The position numbers and the translations under genes were made by a program. Of a DNA stretch of 64,000 nt, positions 49,638 to 58,678 are shown piece by piece (within the stretch, counting starts at the first letter, position 1; each line of letters opens with the position of its first letter). The DNA comes from Mycolicibacterium tusciae JS617 (GTDB lineage Bacteria > Actinomycetota > Actinomycetes > Mycobacteriales > Mycobacteriaceae): contig NZ_KI912270.1 in NCBI RefSeq assembly GCF_000243415.2, forward strand, positions 1 through 64,000. The letters are read 5' to 3'. Under the pieces are notes generated by a model. The model searched no databases. It was given only the letters and a program-made list of their open reading frames with translations, and was not told the DNA's origin.

Positions 49638-50372
49638 GTGCCGCTGACCATGACTATTTCGCGGTTCACCGACAACGGCGACGTCCGCATCCACTATCTC
49701 GACTCAGGGGGCGACGACCGTGGCGCTCCGATCGTCTTCGTGCCCGGCATGACGTGCGTCGCCGAGGACTATGCAGAAATCTTGCCGCTGTTCGGACGCA
49801 GGACCGTTGTCGCTGACCTCAGGGGGCATGGCCGAAGCAGCGCCCCCGCGACCGGATACGACGCCGCGACGCTGAGCACCGATGTCAGTGCCGTGGTGGA
49901 CGCCGTCACCGCGGGGCCGGTGCACGTGGTGACGTTCTCGCGGGGCACGACCTACGCGCTGACGTGGGCGCTGGCCAACGTCGAGCGCATTCGGTCCGTC
50001 GCCATCGGCGACTACGTGCCCGAGGAGAAGGTCTTGACTCCGGAGATGTCGCGACGCCTGCTCGACGGTCGCTGGCGCGGAACTCCGGTGTGCGAGCGGC
50101 TCGACGAAGGCGCCGCCAACAAGGTCTTTGACGCGGCCAAGGAGCGATCATTGTGGGATTCCCTTGCCCGGCAGCAACTCCCGCTGCTCGCTGTGCGCAG
50201 CCGTGAACGCTTCCTCGTCGGCGACGCACAGTGGTCGCGCTACCGGGCATTGTTCCCGAACGCGCACCTGGTTGAGTTTTCCGACTCACCCCACGACATC
50301 TTTCGGCCCGACCGCGGCCGTTACCCGCGACTGGTTGCCGAGCATGTCGACCGCGCGGACGAAGACCGCTAG
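49638..50372 (+). CDS. Alpha/beta hydrolase
   Basis: 244 residues from GTG 49638, or 240 from ATG 49650. IVFVPGMTCVAEDY holds the oxyanion region, RTVVADLRGHGRS the strand-4 motif, and the nucleophile elbow is VTFSRGTTYAL (Ser in FSRG rather than GxSxG). The last His is in DSPHDIF. It should hydrolyse an ester, lactone or C-C bond. A TAGAGT box at 49634-49639 would give a leader of only a few bases for ATG 49650. It is a single-gene unit divergent from the TetR. Confidence 0.8.
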   Translation: MPLTMTISRFTDNGDVRIHYLDSGGDDRGAPIVFVPGMTCVAEDYAEILPLFGRRTVVADLRGHGRSSAPATGYDAATLSTDVSAVVDAVTAGPVHVVTFSRGTTYALTWALANVERIRSVAIGDYVPEEKVLTPEMSRRLLDGRWRGTPVCERLDEGAANKVFDAAKERSLWDSLARQQLPLLAVRSRERFLVGDAQWSRYRALFPNAHLVEFSDSPHDIFRPDRGRYPRLVAEHVDRADEDR

Positions 50373-50744
50373 TCAGGCCCCGTTCAGTCCGTGCGCAAGC
50401 AGTGGCGCGAATATCGTCCACGACCACGAAAAACTATGCCACGCAGAGTTATAAGCGGTCATATCACTTCAGCGTTCTCGCGCCGCCCGACGATGTGATC
50501 ACTGTCGAGGACTATGCCAGCGCTGAGGCGGGGGAGTCACACGTATCCTGACTATGCCGCGGATGTTCTATTACGGACCGGACGCCACAGTTGCTGACAG
50601 GATTCGCGGCATGAAGCGCTTTCGGGCGGACCTCCGAATCGGCGAGACGTGACGGTGACCAGAAAGCGTCGCTGTCACAGACTGGCAGTGCCGCAATTAT
50701 TGCGGCTGCAAGGCACTTTGGTGGCGGCCGTAAGGTCGCGCCCG
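50373..50744. other. 372-bp stretch without a supported gene
   Basis: A 32-codon ORF (50554-50652; MPRMFYYGPDATVADRIRG opens it) is the only small frame of note, without a clear ribosome site. No strong palindrome is seen. It lies between the rightward hydrolase stop and the leftward frameshifted hydratase stop. Confidence 0.4.
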
Positions 50745-51597
50745 TCACAGGGGCGACCACTCGGGGCTTCGGTGTTCGATGAACGCCTGGAACGAGGCGG
50801 TGGCATCGCCGCTGGTGGTGCACATGATTTGGGTGCGGTTTTCGATATCGAGGGCGGAACGCAGACTCGGCGAGTCCAGCGTCTGCCACATGGTTTCCTT
50901 GGTCATCCACACCGCGAGTGGACTGTTCTCGGCGATCAGACGTGCAGTGTGCAAGGCGCGTTGCAGCAGGTCTGACTCGTCGACGACGTCGACCACCAGT
51001 CCCATGCGGTGCGCTTCTGCAGCATCGAAAACCCTTCCCGTGAGCATCAATTCGGCTGAGCGAGCCGCCCCAACCAGGCGCGGCAGAAAGGGTTTTCCCC
51101 ATGTCACAGGCCGAGATGCCGTGCTTGATGAAAACGGCGCCGAAGCGCGCCGAATGACTCGCGATGCGGATGTCGCAGGCCAGTGCGAGCGCGAATCCGC
51201 CGCCATGTGCGTGCCCGTTGATGGCGGCAATGACGGGTTGGCGCAAGCGATGAATCTTCTCGAAAAGGCTTGCCATGAGCTCCTGGGCTGCAAGCGAGCG
51301 CACGAGGTCGCTGCGAGCGGCGCCGAACAGTGCACCAACGGCAGTGCCCTCGGTGGCATCCGAATCGGCGGGGTCGGCTTTGATGTCGGCACCGGCACAA
51401 AACGACCCGTCTTGTCCGGAGACGATCACCACCCGGATGGTGGGATCACCTCCGATGCGGTCGATTTCGCGATGCAGATCGGCGACCGCATTGCTACTCA
51501 GTGCATTACGGCGGTTCGGGCGGGTCAGCTCTACGTGGACGATGCCTGGGTCGACCTGGGTGACGCGGTGATTGGCCAATGTTGAGGGTCCTCCCAT
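50745..51597 (-). pseudogene. Enoyl-CoA hydratase with a frameshift
   Basis: The N half (IVHVELTRPNRRNALSSNAV, GSFCAGADI, NGHAHGGGFALALACDIRIAS, up to GISACDMG) is in one frame. The C half (LPRLVGAARSAELMLTGRVFDAAEAHRMGLV to FIEHRSPEWSPL) is in the next. The break falls within a run of G4A4C3T3 on the minus strand (51087-51100). One extra base or two missing bases explain it. Unrepaired, the N-terminal frame continues as nonsense to 50512. The rest of the gene is well conserved, so this is a recent mutation or a sequencing error. ATG 51597 or TTG 51579 may be the start. Confidence 0.8.
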
Positions 51598-51655
51598 GTT
51601 GTGTAGCGGGCAAGGCATTCCCGCGTGTCTGTCTGGACTACTGGTGCTCTGTGCG

Positions 51656-52288
51656 TTAGCGCGGCGTCATGTAGAGAGTGATCGCTTCTCGGAGGCCCAC
51701 GAGGGCGTCCTCGACGTCGAGGCTCGAGCCGAACGTGCGCTCGGCATGCAGCCCTCGAAGCGCTGCTGGCAGCAAGGCGCTGACTTGTCGTGCGTGGCGC
51801 GGGTCGACGTCGACCCCGTCGAAGAACTCACGAAACTGTTGCAGCCAGTTGTTGTCCAGCGCATCGAGTGCGTGAGCGGTGTGGGGATAGTTCCGTTGGA
51901 GTTCGCTGCGATTCTTGGCCAACGCGGTGCGTAAATTGGTCACCGCGGCGTTGTACGGCGAGTTCAACGCGTTCCACAGCAGATCGATGACTTCGGCCAC
52001 CCGCGTTTCGATCGAACCTGCTGACGGGCGACCCCAGACGCGCGGGCCCGCAGTATCGAGAATGTGCAAGATCGTGGCTGCCCAAAAACCGTCGGCGCCG
52101 CCGAACTGGTACTGCACGGTGCCCCAGGTGACGTCAGCCTCTTTCGCGATCAACTTGACACTCACCGCGTCTGGACCACCGCCGGCCAACAGATGCAGCG
52201 CAACATCGAGGACATGTTTGCGGGAAGCCTCACCCCGCCGGTTGGGCCGTCGGCCAACCTTGAGCTTGCCTTCTGGTGTCGTCATCAC
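51656..52288 (-). CDS. TetR family transcriptional regulator
   Basis: 210 residues. KHVLDVALHLLAGGGPDAVSVKLIAKEADVTWGTVQYQFGGADGFWAA is the DNA-binding domain. The C domain contains RNYPHTAHALDALDNNWLQQFREFF. The start is GTG 52288 or the ATG three bases on. It is divergent from the fused ACAD at 52503; two palindromes lie between them (52314-52335 and 52443-52460). The frameshifted hydratase lies 58 bp downstream on the same strand and may once have belonged to the same unit. Confidence 0.88.
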   Translation of the reverse strand: MMTTPEGKLKVGRRPNRRGEASRKHVLDVALHLLAGGGPDAVSVKLIAKEADVTWGTVQYQFGGADGFWAATILHILDTAGPRVWGRPSAGSIETRVAEVIDLLWNALNSPYNAAVTNLRTALAKNRSELQRNYPHTAHALDALDNNWLQQFREFFDGVDVDPRHARQVSALLPAALRGLHAERTFGSSLDVEDALVGLREAITLYMTPR

Positions 52289-52313
52289 TCCGCTTCGGCC
52301 CGGGCCTTGTATT

Positions 52314-52335
52314 TATCATTAATGCCGTTATGATA
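52314..52335. promoter_or_regulatory. Candidate operator upstream of TetR
   Basis: TATCAT (52314-52319) and ATGATA (52330-52335) are perfect arms around 10 bp, with a partly symmetric TAATGCCGTT centre. It lies 26 bp upstream of the TetR start. Confidence 0.5.
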
Positions 52336-52442
52336 CATCCACAGCGGTGAAGCTGCTGCCTGCAAAACCCTCGGGCGATGAACGGCTATAAGCCGCCCGG
52401 CCGCAGGACGAAACCTCAGAATCGGTAACCGTTGGCCGATAG

Positions 52443-52460
52443 TGACTGCTGCGGCAGTCA
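52443..52460. promoter_or_regulatory. Palindrome in the fused-ACAD leader
   Basis: TGACTGCtgcgGCAGTCA is a perfect 7-4-7 inverted repeat, 42 bp before ATG 52503. It may be an operator or an RNA hairpin; the loop and GC-rich stem allow either. Confidence 0.5.
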
Positions 52461-52502
52461 TTTCGACGAGCGAGCCGGTTCTGACAACACCCACGAGGTC
52501 GG

Positions 52503-54743
52503 ATGCCCGTCGCACTCAACGAGGACCAGATCGCACTCGCGCAGACTGTCGCCGGTTTCGCCGAGCACCACAGAGCACGTGCATCCATCCGCCGGGACGG
52601 GAAGGGGAATGCTGGCGAGGGTTGTGACCCTTGGGCGGAGCTGGTCAACTTGGGCTTGCACGCTGTCCATCTTCCCGAGGCGGTGGGCGGTCAGGGAGGC
52701 ACCCTCGAGGACATCGCCGTGGTGATCGGCGAATCCGGACGCGCCCTGATTCCGGGCCCGTTGTTGGCGACGGTATGTGCCAGCGCCGTCATATCGGCCG
52801 CCGTGACCGACGACGCCGCCGCAGGAGGCCTCAAGCGTTTCGCGGCAGGAGCCACCGGCGCTGTGCTCGACAAGTCCTCGTCGTTGACGGTCCGTGAGCA
52901 TGCCGGTCGGATGCGGATCCAGGGTGCAAGCAAGGCGACGCTGGGTGCGGGTACGGCCGAGGTTCTTGTTGTGCCAGCGCATCCCGATGACAGCTCAGAC
53001 GGAGCGCCGGTATGGCTCGTGGTCGATCGGCACAGCGCCGGCATCGATGTCGACCTCGTCGATGGCGTCGACCTGCGAGGTGACTTAGCGATTGTTCGGT
53101 TCAGCGATGTCGATGTCACCGACGCCGTCCGCCTGGGGGGCCTTGATGCAGCCCAGGTAGACGCCATCGTCACAGCGATGATGGCGGTGGAGGCCGCTGG
53201 AATCATCGCTTGGTGCGCCGATGCTGCAACGGAATTCATCAAGTCGCGAATCCAATTCGGCAGACCGATCGGGACTTTTCAAGCAGTACAGCACCGAGCG
53301 GCTCGGCTTCGCATCACCAGCGAGCTGGCGACGGCCTCAGCCTGGGATGGCGTGCGGGGACTGTATGACACCGTCGAGCAGCGTCGCCATGCCGTGGCCG
53401 GCGCGGCCGTCATGGCGATCGGCCACGGCGTGCACGCGGCCGTGGAATGCCTTGCCTTACATGGTGCTATTGGGTTCACCTGGGAGCACGATGTGCACCT
53501 CTACTGGCGGCGGGCCATCGCCTTGGCGGCGCTGGCCGGACCGGTGGAATTGTGGGAGGCCCGACTCGGTGAGGTCGCCGTCGCTGGTTCACGCGACTTC
53601 ACAGCGACCCTGCCAGAGGCCGAAGAGGACTTCCGCCGTTGGGTCGCCGAGGTGCTCGATCAGGCCTCGGCACTATCCAATCCGCACCCGTCGCCGATGG
53701 GTGAAAGCGATGTGGTCGCGACCGGACCCCGTCGTGCTCTGGTCGCCGAACACGGTCTTGTCGCCCCGTCCCTTCCGCGACCATGGGGCCTCGACGCCAG
53801 TCCGCTGCAGCAGCTGATTGTCCAAGAAGAATTCGACCGGCGCGGTCTCGCCGAGCCCTCGATGGCCATCGGCCAATGGGTGTTACCGGTGGTGCTCAAA
53901 CATGGCACGCACGACCAGATCGGGGCACTGGCCGCGCCTTCACTACGCGGAGAGCTGATCTGGTGTCAGCTGTTCAGCGAACCCGACGCCGGCTCGGACG
54001 TGGCGTCACTGAGACTGCGCGCCGAGAAAACTGACGGCGGGTGGCTGCTGAGCGGCCAGAAGATCTGGACCACCCAAGCTCACCTCGCCAACTGGGGATT
54101 GTGTCTGGCCCGCACCGGAGACGACGAGTCCACCGATTCCAGACATCGTGGCCTGAGCATGTTCCTAATCGACATGACCAACCCGAAACTCGACATCCGC
54201 CCCATCAAACAAGCCAACGGCCAGGCAGAGTTCAACGAAGTCTTCTTCAACGACGCATTCGTACCCGACACGATGCTGCTCGGAGAGCCGGGCGACGGCT
54301 GGGCAATCACCCTTGACACCCTCGCCCAGGAACGCCTGTTCATCGGCAACTACCGGGACACGGGCAACGAAGCCCGCATCCGCCGCATCATCACCGACGG
54401 CCACTACGCCGGATCGCACGACGACGCGGTGCGCACACTGGGCCGCATCAGTGCCCGCGGTGCCGCCATCGCGGCGATGAACCTGCGCGAGACGCTGCGC
54501 CGCCTGCAAGGTCACAGCCCCGGCCCAGCCACCAGCATCGGCAAGGCCGCGGCCTCGCTGCTCCACGTCGATGCCGCAGCGGCGGCCTTGAACCTGATCG
54601 GCCCGCGCGGCACCCTCGACGAAAGTCACTGCGAGCCAGTGTTTCACGAACTCGACATTCCTACCTGGGTGATCGGCGGAGGCACCGTGGAGATTCAGTT
54701 GACTACCATCGCGTCGTTCATCCTTGGTTTGCCCCGACGCTGA
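52503..54743 (+). CDS. Double-length fused acyl-CoA dehydrogenase
   Basis: 746 residues, two ACAD units in tandem. The first half (to about residue 385) keeps RIQFGRPIGTFQAVQHRAARL but lacks the TEPGxGSD loop, like a small partner subunit. The second half has CQLFSEPDAGSDVASLRLRAE, WLLSGQKIWTTQAHLA and GGGTVEIQLTTIASFILGLPRR. The layout resembles FadE34-type mycobacterial fusions, which act on steroid side-chain CoA esters. The small half comes first, the reverse of the split pair at 21655-23606. The downstream SMP-30 gene shares one base with its stop. Confidence 0.9.
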   Translation: MPVALNEDQIALAQTVAGFAEHHRARASIRRDGKGNAGEGCDPWAELVNLGLHAVHLPEAVGGQGGTLEDIAVVIGESGRALIPGPLLATVCASAVISAAVTDDAAAGGLKRFAAGATGAVLDKSSSLTVREHAGRMRIQGASKATLGAGTAEVLVVPAHPDDSSDGAPVWLVVDRHSAGIDVDLVDGVDLRGDLAIVRFSDVDVTDAVRLGGLDAAQVDAIVTAMMAVEAAGIIAWCADAATEFIKSRIQFGRPIGTFQAVQHRAARLRITSELATASAWDGVRGLYDTVEQRRHAVAGAAVMAIGHGVHAAVECLALHGAIGFTWEHDVHLYWRRAIALAALAGPVELWEARLGEVAVAGSRDFTATLPEAEEDFRRWVAEVLDQASALSNPHPSPMGESDVVATGPRRALVAEHGLVAPSLPRPWGLDASPLQQLIVQEEFDRRGLAEPSMAIGQWVLPVVLKHGTHDQIGALAAPSLRGELIWCQLFSEPDAGSDVASLRLRAEKTDGGWLLSGQKIWTTQAHLANWGLCLARTGDDESTDSRHRGLSMFLIDMTNPKLDIRPIKQANGQAEFNEVFFNDAFVPDTMLLGEPGDGWAITLDTLAQERLFIGNYRDTGNEARIRRIITDGHYAGSHDDAVRTLGRISARGAAIAAMNLRETLRRLQGHSPGPATSIGKAAASLLHVDAAAAALNLIGPRGTLDESHCEPVFHELDIPTWVIGGGTVEIQLTTIASFILGLPRR

Positions 54744-55612
54744 TGAGCCAACACAACTTCGCTCTCGACATCGTTGCCGATGGGCTGCACATGCCCGAAT
54801 GCCCCCGCTGGCATGACCAGCGCCTGTGGTTCTCCGACATCCGAGGCCACACCGTCTACCGTATCGATGACGGCCATCTGTCTGTGGTGCACCGGTTCCC
54901 CGTCGACGAGGAACCCGCCGGGCTGGGCTGGCTACCAGATGGGGACCTGCTTGTCGCCGGCATGGCCACCCGCGTCATCTACCGAATCACAGGCGGCCAC
55001 GCCACCATCCACGCCGACGTGAAACTGCTTGCAGCCCATCAAATCAACGACATGATCGTGACATCTGACGGCACGGCGTTCGTCACCCAGCTCGGCTTCG
55101 ACCTCGACGCACCGCAACCCGAGCCGAAAGCCACCATGGTGATCCGGGTCGACCCAGAAGGTGCGGTAAGCGCCGCTGCCGACGACCTGCTGGTACCCAA
55201 CGGGATCGCCATCGATGACACCGAAACCACCATCGTCGTAGCCGAATCCGGCGGCGGCCGGCTCACCAGCTACGCCCACCGCGATGGCGTGCTGTCCGAC
55301 CGCAGCACCGAACCTCTGCCCGCGACGACAGCCTTCCCGTTCTGCGCACCCGACGGGATATGCCTCGACGAGCAAGGCGGCCGGTGGGTGGCCGACTCGA
55401 TCAACAAGCGCGTCTTCCGCATTCACAGCGGAACCATCACCCACGAGCACCGATTCGAGCAGTTCGTGCTGGCCTGCGCACTCGGCGACCCTGACCGCCG
55501 CAGTCTCTACGTGTGTCTCACCGATTTCTGGCACAAGTCAGAGATGACCGATCAACCGACAGGGCGCATCGTCCGGATCCGGGTTGCCAGCCCGGGTGTC
55601 GGACGGCCGTGA
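54743..55612 (+). CDS. SMP-30/gluconolactonase-like beta-propeller hydrolase
   Basis: 289 residues. The divalent-metal ligands of the six-bladed propeller are seen in MPECPRWHDQRLWFSDI (Glu), LVPNGIAIDD (Asn) and APDGICLDEQGGRWVAD (Asp). The family opens lactones. Coupling to the fused ACAD by TGATG suggests a lactone formed from a hydroxyacyl intermediate (inference). No signal peptide is seen, so it should be cytoplasmic. ATG 54743 is the only start in step with the overlap. Confidence 0.87.
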   Translation: MSQHNFALDIVADGLHMPECPRWHDQRLWFSDIRGHTVYRIDDGHLSVVHRFPVDEEPAGLGWLPDGDLLVAGMATRVIYRITGGHATIHADVKLLAAHQINDMIVTSDGTAFVTQLGFDLDAPQPEPKATMVIRVDPEGAVSAAADDLLVPNGIAIDDTETTIVVAESGGGRLTSYAHRDGVLSDRSTEPLPATTAFPFCAPDGICLDEQGGRWVADSINKRVFRIHSGTITHEHRFEQFVLACALGDPDRRSLYVCLTDFWHKSEMTDQPTGRIVRIRVASPGVGRP

Positions 55613-55910
55613 CACCTGCCACCCGAATGAAGACAATGTCCGACGACATCGGTCTTTCGCGACGAATCTGTAGGCGCGTCACACATTCATCGTGACAGTC
55701 GGCTGGTCTCCGTACGAGGCTGAACCAATCTAGAGGGCACGGAAATACCCATCGCAACCGCCGCACCGGCGACGTCATAGCCAACTTGGGCGGACAGCTC
55801 TTCGGCCGCCGCTGCCTGGACACAACGATGTGGCTGAGCAACTACAGCAATGTGCGGCCTCACAGAACATCGGCTGACAAACACCGTCGTTGAAATTCCA
55901 GGCCACTAGG
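55613..55910. other. 298-bp intergenic stretch
   Basis: Between the convergent SMP-30 and SDR genes. A 65-codon leftward frame (55687-55884) has no recognisable motif or ribosome site and is not called. No strong hairpin was found. Confidence 0.4.
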
Positions 55911-56723
55911 CTAGTTGGCCTTCGGCTTACGCGCAGTCACCTTGCCCGCGCTGGTGCCGCCGTCGATGGGAAGCACGGTACCGGTGACATAGCGCGAGCG
56001 ATCGGTGGCGAAGTAGAGCGCCGCTTCGGCGACATCTTCCATCGTGCCCTCGCGCTTGAGCGGGCGATCGTTGCGCATCTGCTCGCGGATCTTCGCCTCG
56101 AACTGCTCCAGCTTCTCGAGGTCCTCCCCCGCCGCCGACTTGCGGACGATCGCCGTGCGGATGTTGCCCGGTGCGATGGCATTAACCCGAATTTCGTAGT
56201 GCGCCAACTCGATTGCCGCCGACTTGGTGAACTGAATGACGGCGGCCTTCGATGCCCGGTAGGTCATCACGCCGCCGCCGGCCTGAATCCCGCCGATCGA
56301 CGTCAGGTTGATGATCGAGCCGCCGCCGTGTTGGGACATGTGCCGCGCCGCGTCACGCGTCCCCGCCATCACAGCCAGAACGTTGACCGCCATCACCGTG
56401 TGGAAGTCGGCGAGGTCGTCGTCGAGGAACCGGCGGTGCATCGTGCCCGACACCCCGGCGTTGTTGACCATCACGTGCAGGCCGCCGAATCGGTCGACGG
56501 CCGTCGACACGAGCCCGCTGACCTGGTCGACGTCGGATACGTCGGCTTCGACGAAAAGGGCGTTGGCCCCGATCTCCGCCGCGAGCGCCGCACCGGCGTC
56601 GGTGTCGACGTCGCCGATCAGCACCTTGGCACCCTCGGCGGCGAACCGGCGCACCAGACCTTCCCCAAGGCCCGACGCTCCGCCGGTCACGATCGCGACC
56701 TTGCCCGCCAGTTCGTCTGTCAT
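55911..56723 (-). CDS. SDR family oxidoreductase
   Basis: 270 residues. GKVAIVTGGASGLGEGLVRRFAAEGAKVLIGDVD, NNAGVSGTMH, the catalytic YRASKAAVIQFTK (Tyr-x-x-x-Lys) and TGTVLPIDGGTSAGK mark a classical SDR. It is the last gene of the meta-cleavage operon, and ATG 56723 overlaps the hydrolase stop (ATGA). A role in oxidising a hydroxyl before or after ring cleavage is plausible. A basic C-terminal tail (KVTARKPKAN) ends the protein. Confidence 0.88.
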   Translation of the reverse strand: MTDELAGKVAIVTGGASGLGEGLVRRFAAEGAKVLIGDVDTDAGAALAAEIGANALFVEADVSDVDQVSGLVSTAVDRFGGLHVMVNNAGVSGTMHRRFLDDDLADFHTVMAVNVLAVMAGTRDAARHMSQHGGGSIINLTSIGGIQAGGGVMTYRASKAAVIQFTKSAAIELAHYEIRVNAIAPGNIRTAIVRKSAAGEDLEKLEQFEAKIREQMRNDRPLKREGTMEDVAEAALYFATDRSRYVTGTVLPIDGGTSAGKVTARKPKAN

Positions 56724-57556
56724 GCTGCTCCTTCGCGCTGCTCGGCCAGGAAGGCCAGTAGCAGGTCGTTGACGGCCGCCGGCTGTTCGATCTGCGGGCA
56801 GTGCCCCGCATCTGGAATCACCACCGAACGGGCGGACGCGATCTGACCGGCGATCTCGGCCGCCCACCCCCGCGGGAGCAGCTTGTCTCGGCCACCCTCG
56901 ACCACCAGTGTGGGAACTGTGATGCGCTCGTAGGCCCGTGCGCTCGACGGAAGCGGCGGCGGCTCGAGGCCGGGCCGACGAAACCGTGCTCCCGCCAGAG
57001 CTTCCCAAGCACCCGGAGCGATGCTCGAGTCGTATCGCCGTTGCACATAGGACTCGTCGGCCGCGTAGGAGGGATCGTAGAAGAGAGCTTCGACGATCCG
57101 GCGCATACCGTCGACAGTGGCGTCGTAGTCGTAGAGCGCAGCAGAATGCTCGTTGCGTTGGATCTCGCCTCCGCCGCAGACCATCACCAAGCTGCGCGCG
57201 GGCAGCACCGGCGACTCCGAGGTGGCGTCGACGAACAAATTGACCGCGCCCATCGAGTTCCCGACGAAATGCGCCGATTCGACACCGGCGGCCTCGCAGA
57301 ACCGCGCGATGTGACGGATCCGCATACCGCGTCCGTCATTGAAGTCGATGACTTTGGCGGATTCGCCGAAACCCAACATCTCCAAGGCGAGGACCCGATA
57401 TCGTCGCGCGAGTGCGTCGATGTTGTTCTCCCACGCGATCTCCGCGTTGACCCCGAACTCGCCGCCGTGCAGCAGGATGACCGGATCACCCTCTCCTGTC
57501 TCGAGATAACCCGTGACGAGGCCGTCGACCAGGATGGTCTTCCGCGCTGCGCTCAC
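56720..57556 (-). CDS. Alpha/beta hydrolase, C-C bond hydrolase (MhpC/HsaD-like)
   Basis: 278 residues. VILLHGGEFGVNAEIAWENNIDALARRYRVLALEMLGFGES is the family N terminus, the nucleophile elbow is VGNSMGAVN, the acid is VVEGGRDKLLP and the His is PDAGHCPQIEQP. These match hydrolases that split meta-cleavage products. An extradiol dioxygenase is encoded upstream in the same operon, so this should be its next step. GTG 57556 overlaps the stop of a 38-codon ORF (GTGA); longer frames upstream run through that ORF. Confidence 0.87.
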   Translation of the reverse strand: MSAARKTILVDGLVTGYLETGEGDPVILLHGGEFGVNAEIAWENNIDALARRYRVLALEMLGFGESAKVIDFNDGRGMRIRHIARFCEAAGVESAHFVGNSMGAVNLFVDATSESPVLPARSLVMVCGGGEIQRNEHSAALYDYDATVDGMRRIVEALFYDPSYAADESYVQRRYDSSIAPGAWEALAGARFRRPGLEPPPLPSSARAYERITVPTLVVEGGRDKLLPRGWAAEIAGQIASARSVVIPDAGHCPQIEQPAAVNDLLLAFLAEQREGAA

Positions 57557-57669
57557 GTGGTCGCCCGTGCAGACGCAGCGAATGAGAGTACCTGCGCGGC
57601 CAGCATTTCGAGCTGGTCGCAGACCGACGCGTCGGTCAGCTCGCCTGCGGTGGTTGTGGTTGCGGTCAT
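57553..57669 (-). CDS. 38-codon small ORF coupled to the C-C hydrolase
   Basis: The frame starts ATG 57669, 9 nt after the cyclase stop, and ends in TGA overlapping the hydrolase GTG. It begins MTATTTTAGELTDASVCDQ and ends in an Ala-rich helical stretch, with one Cys. The exact stop/start overlap fills what would otherwise be a 122-bp hole in a fully packed operon, which supports translation. Function is unknown; it could be a coupling leader or a small partner protein. The ribosome site is weak. Confidence 0.55.
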   Translation of the reverse strand: MTATTTTAGELTDASVCDQLEMLAAQVLSFAASARATT

Positions 57670-57678
57670 GGTTCTTGC

Positions 57679-58668
57679 CTACTTGATTGCAATCGGGTTC
57701 ACGGGTGATCCGACGCCGCCGGTAACTCTCAGCGGCGGTGCGATGAGCTGAAATTCGTATATGCCGTCGGCCGCGCAATCCGCCGCCAACGCGGTCAGAT
57801 CCCAGTACTCGCCGAGCATCAACCCCATGTCCCGCAGGCACAACATGTGCATCGGCAGGAAGACTCCGTCGACACCGGGAATCGGGTTCTCAACCATCAG
57901 GTTGTCAGCAGCGACCGCGGCGACTTCATGGTCGTGCAGCCACGATGCGCACGTCCAGTCCAGCCCGGCACCGGGTTCACTGCCGTCGCCTGTCTCGAGA
58001 AACCTTGCCCACCAACCGGTCCGGACCAGCACAATGTCGCCGCGTTCCACCGTGACCCCCTGCTGCCGAGCGGCCGCGTCGAGTTCGGCAGGGGTGATCG
58101 GTTCGCCGATGTCGCAGAACGTCTCCACGCCGCGCAAGCGGACGATGTCGAGCAACACGCCGCGGGAAGTGATGCCCTTACCGTCCACTTTGTCGATCCC
58201 GCAGTGGTAGGCGCCGAGGCTGGTCACCGAGCTGGCGGGGAACCCGTTATACAGCTTGTCCTCGTAGTACACGTGCGACAACGCATCCCACTGGGTCGCG
58301 GCCTGCAGCGGCATGATGATGACATCGTCGTTGAACCGCATCGGGCCGTTGGTCCAGTACTCGCTGAGTTGAGCCGCTGCGGGATTCTTCAGCCACGACG
58401 GGCCGTACTCGGCCAGCGTGCTGGCATCGCCACCGTCGATCGTCATCACGTGCAGTGGGTTCTGCCTGAAGTGGAATGCTCCCTGCGGGCCCGACGATCC
58501 GAAGTCGACCCCGAGTGGAAACACCTTGCCGTGTCTGGCCAGACTGGCGGCCTGGGCGACCTTGTCGGCCGTGATGAGGTTCAGCGTGCCGATTTCGTCG
58601 GCGTCGCCCCAGCGTCCCCAGTTGCGGACGTCGTCGGCGACCCGGCGGAAGTCGTTCATGCTGGCCAT
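57679..58668 (-). CDS. Cyclase (kynurenine-formamidase-like) family protein
   Basis: 329 residues. DDVIIMPLQAATQWDALSHVYYEDKLYNGFP carries the metal motif in the form TQWDALSH, as in the subgroup of cyclase-family hydrolases lacking the first HxGTH His. GDIVLVRTGWW and FLPMHMLCLRDMGLMLGEYWDL follow. Such enzymes hydrolyse amides or lactones using Zn or Mn. ATG 58668 (or the ATG nine bases on) follows GAGGCGG. It lies 10 nt after the SDR gene and 9 nt before the small ORF. Confidence 0.85.
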   Translation of the reverse strand: MASMNDFRRVADDVRNWGRWGDADEIGTLNLITADKVAQAASLARHGKVFPLGVDFGSSGPQGAFHFRQNPLHVMTIDGGDASTLAEYGPSWLKNPAAAQLSEYWTNGPMRFNDDVIIMPLQAATQWDALSHVYYEDKLYNGFPASSVTSLGAYHCGIDKVDGKGITSRGVLLDIVRLRGVETFCDIGEPITPAELDAAARQQGVTVERGDIVLVRTGWWARFLETGDGSEPGAGLDWTCASWLHDHEVAAVAADNLMVENPIPGVDGVFLPMHMLCLRDMGLMLGEYWDLTALAADCAADGIYEFQLIAPPLRVTGGVGSPVNPIAIK

Positions 58669-58678
58669 AGTCCGCCTC

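Noticed and set aside
50554..50652. A 32-codon ORF between the hydrolase and the hydratase
   Set aside because: No ribosome site; TATCCT lies only 4 nt upstream, too close for the usual leaderless spacing; no coupling to neighbours.
55687..55884. A 65-codon leftward frame
   Set aside because: No recognisable motif, no ribosome site and no coupling with adjacent genes.
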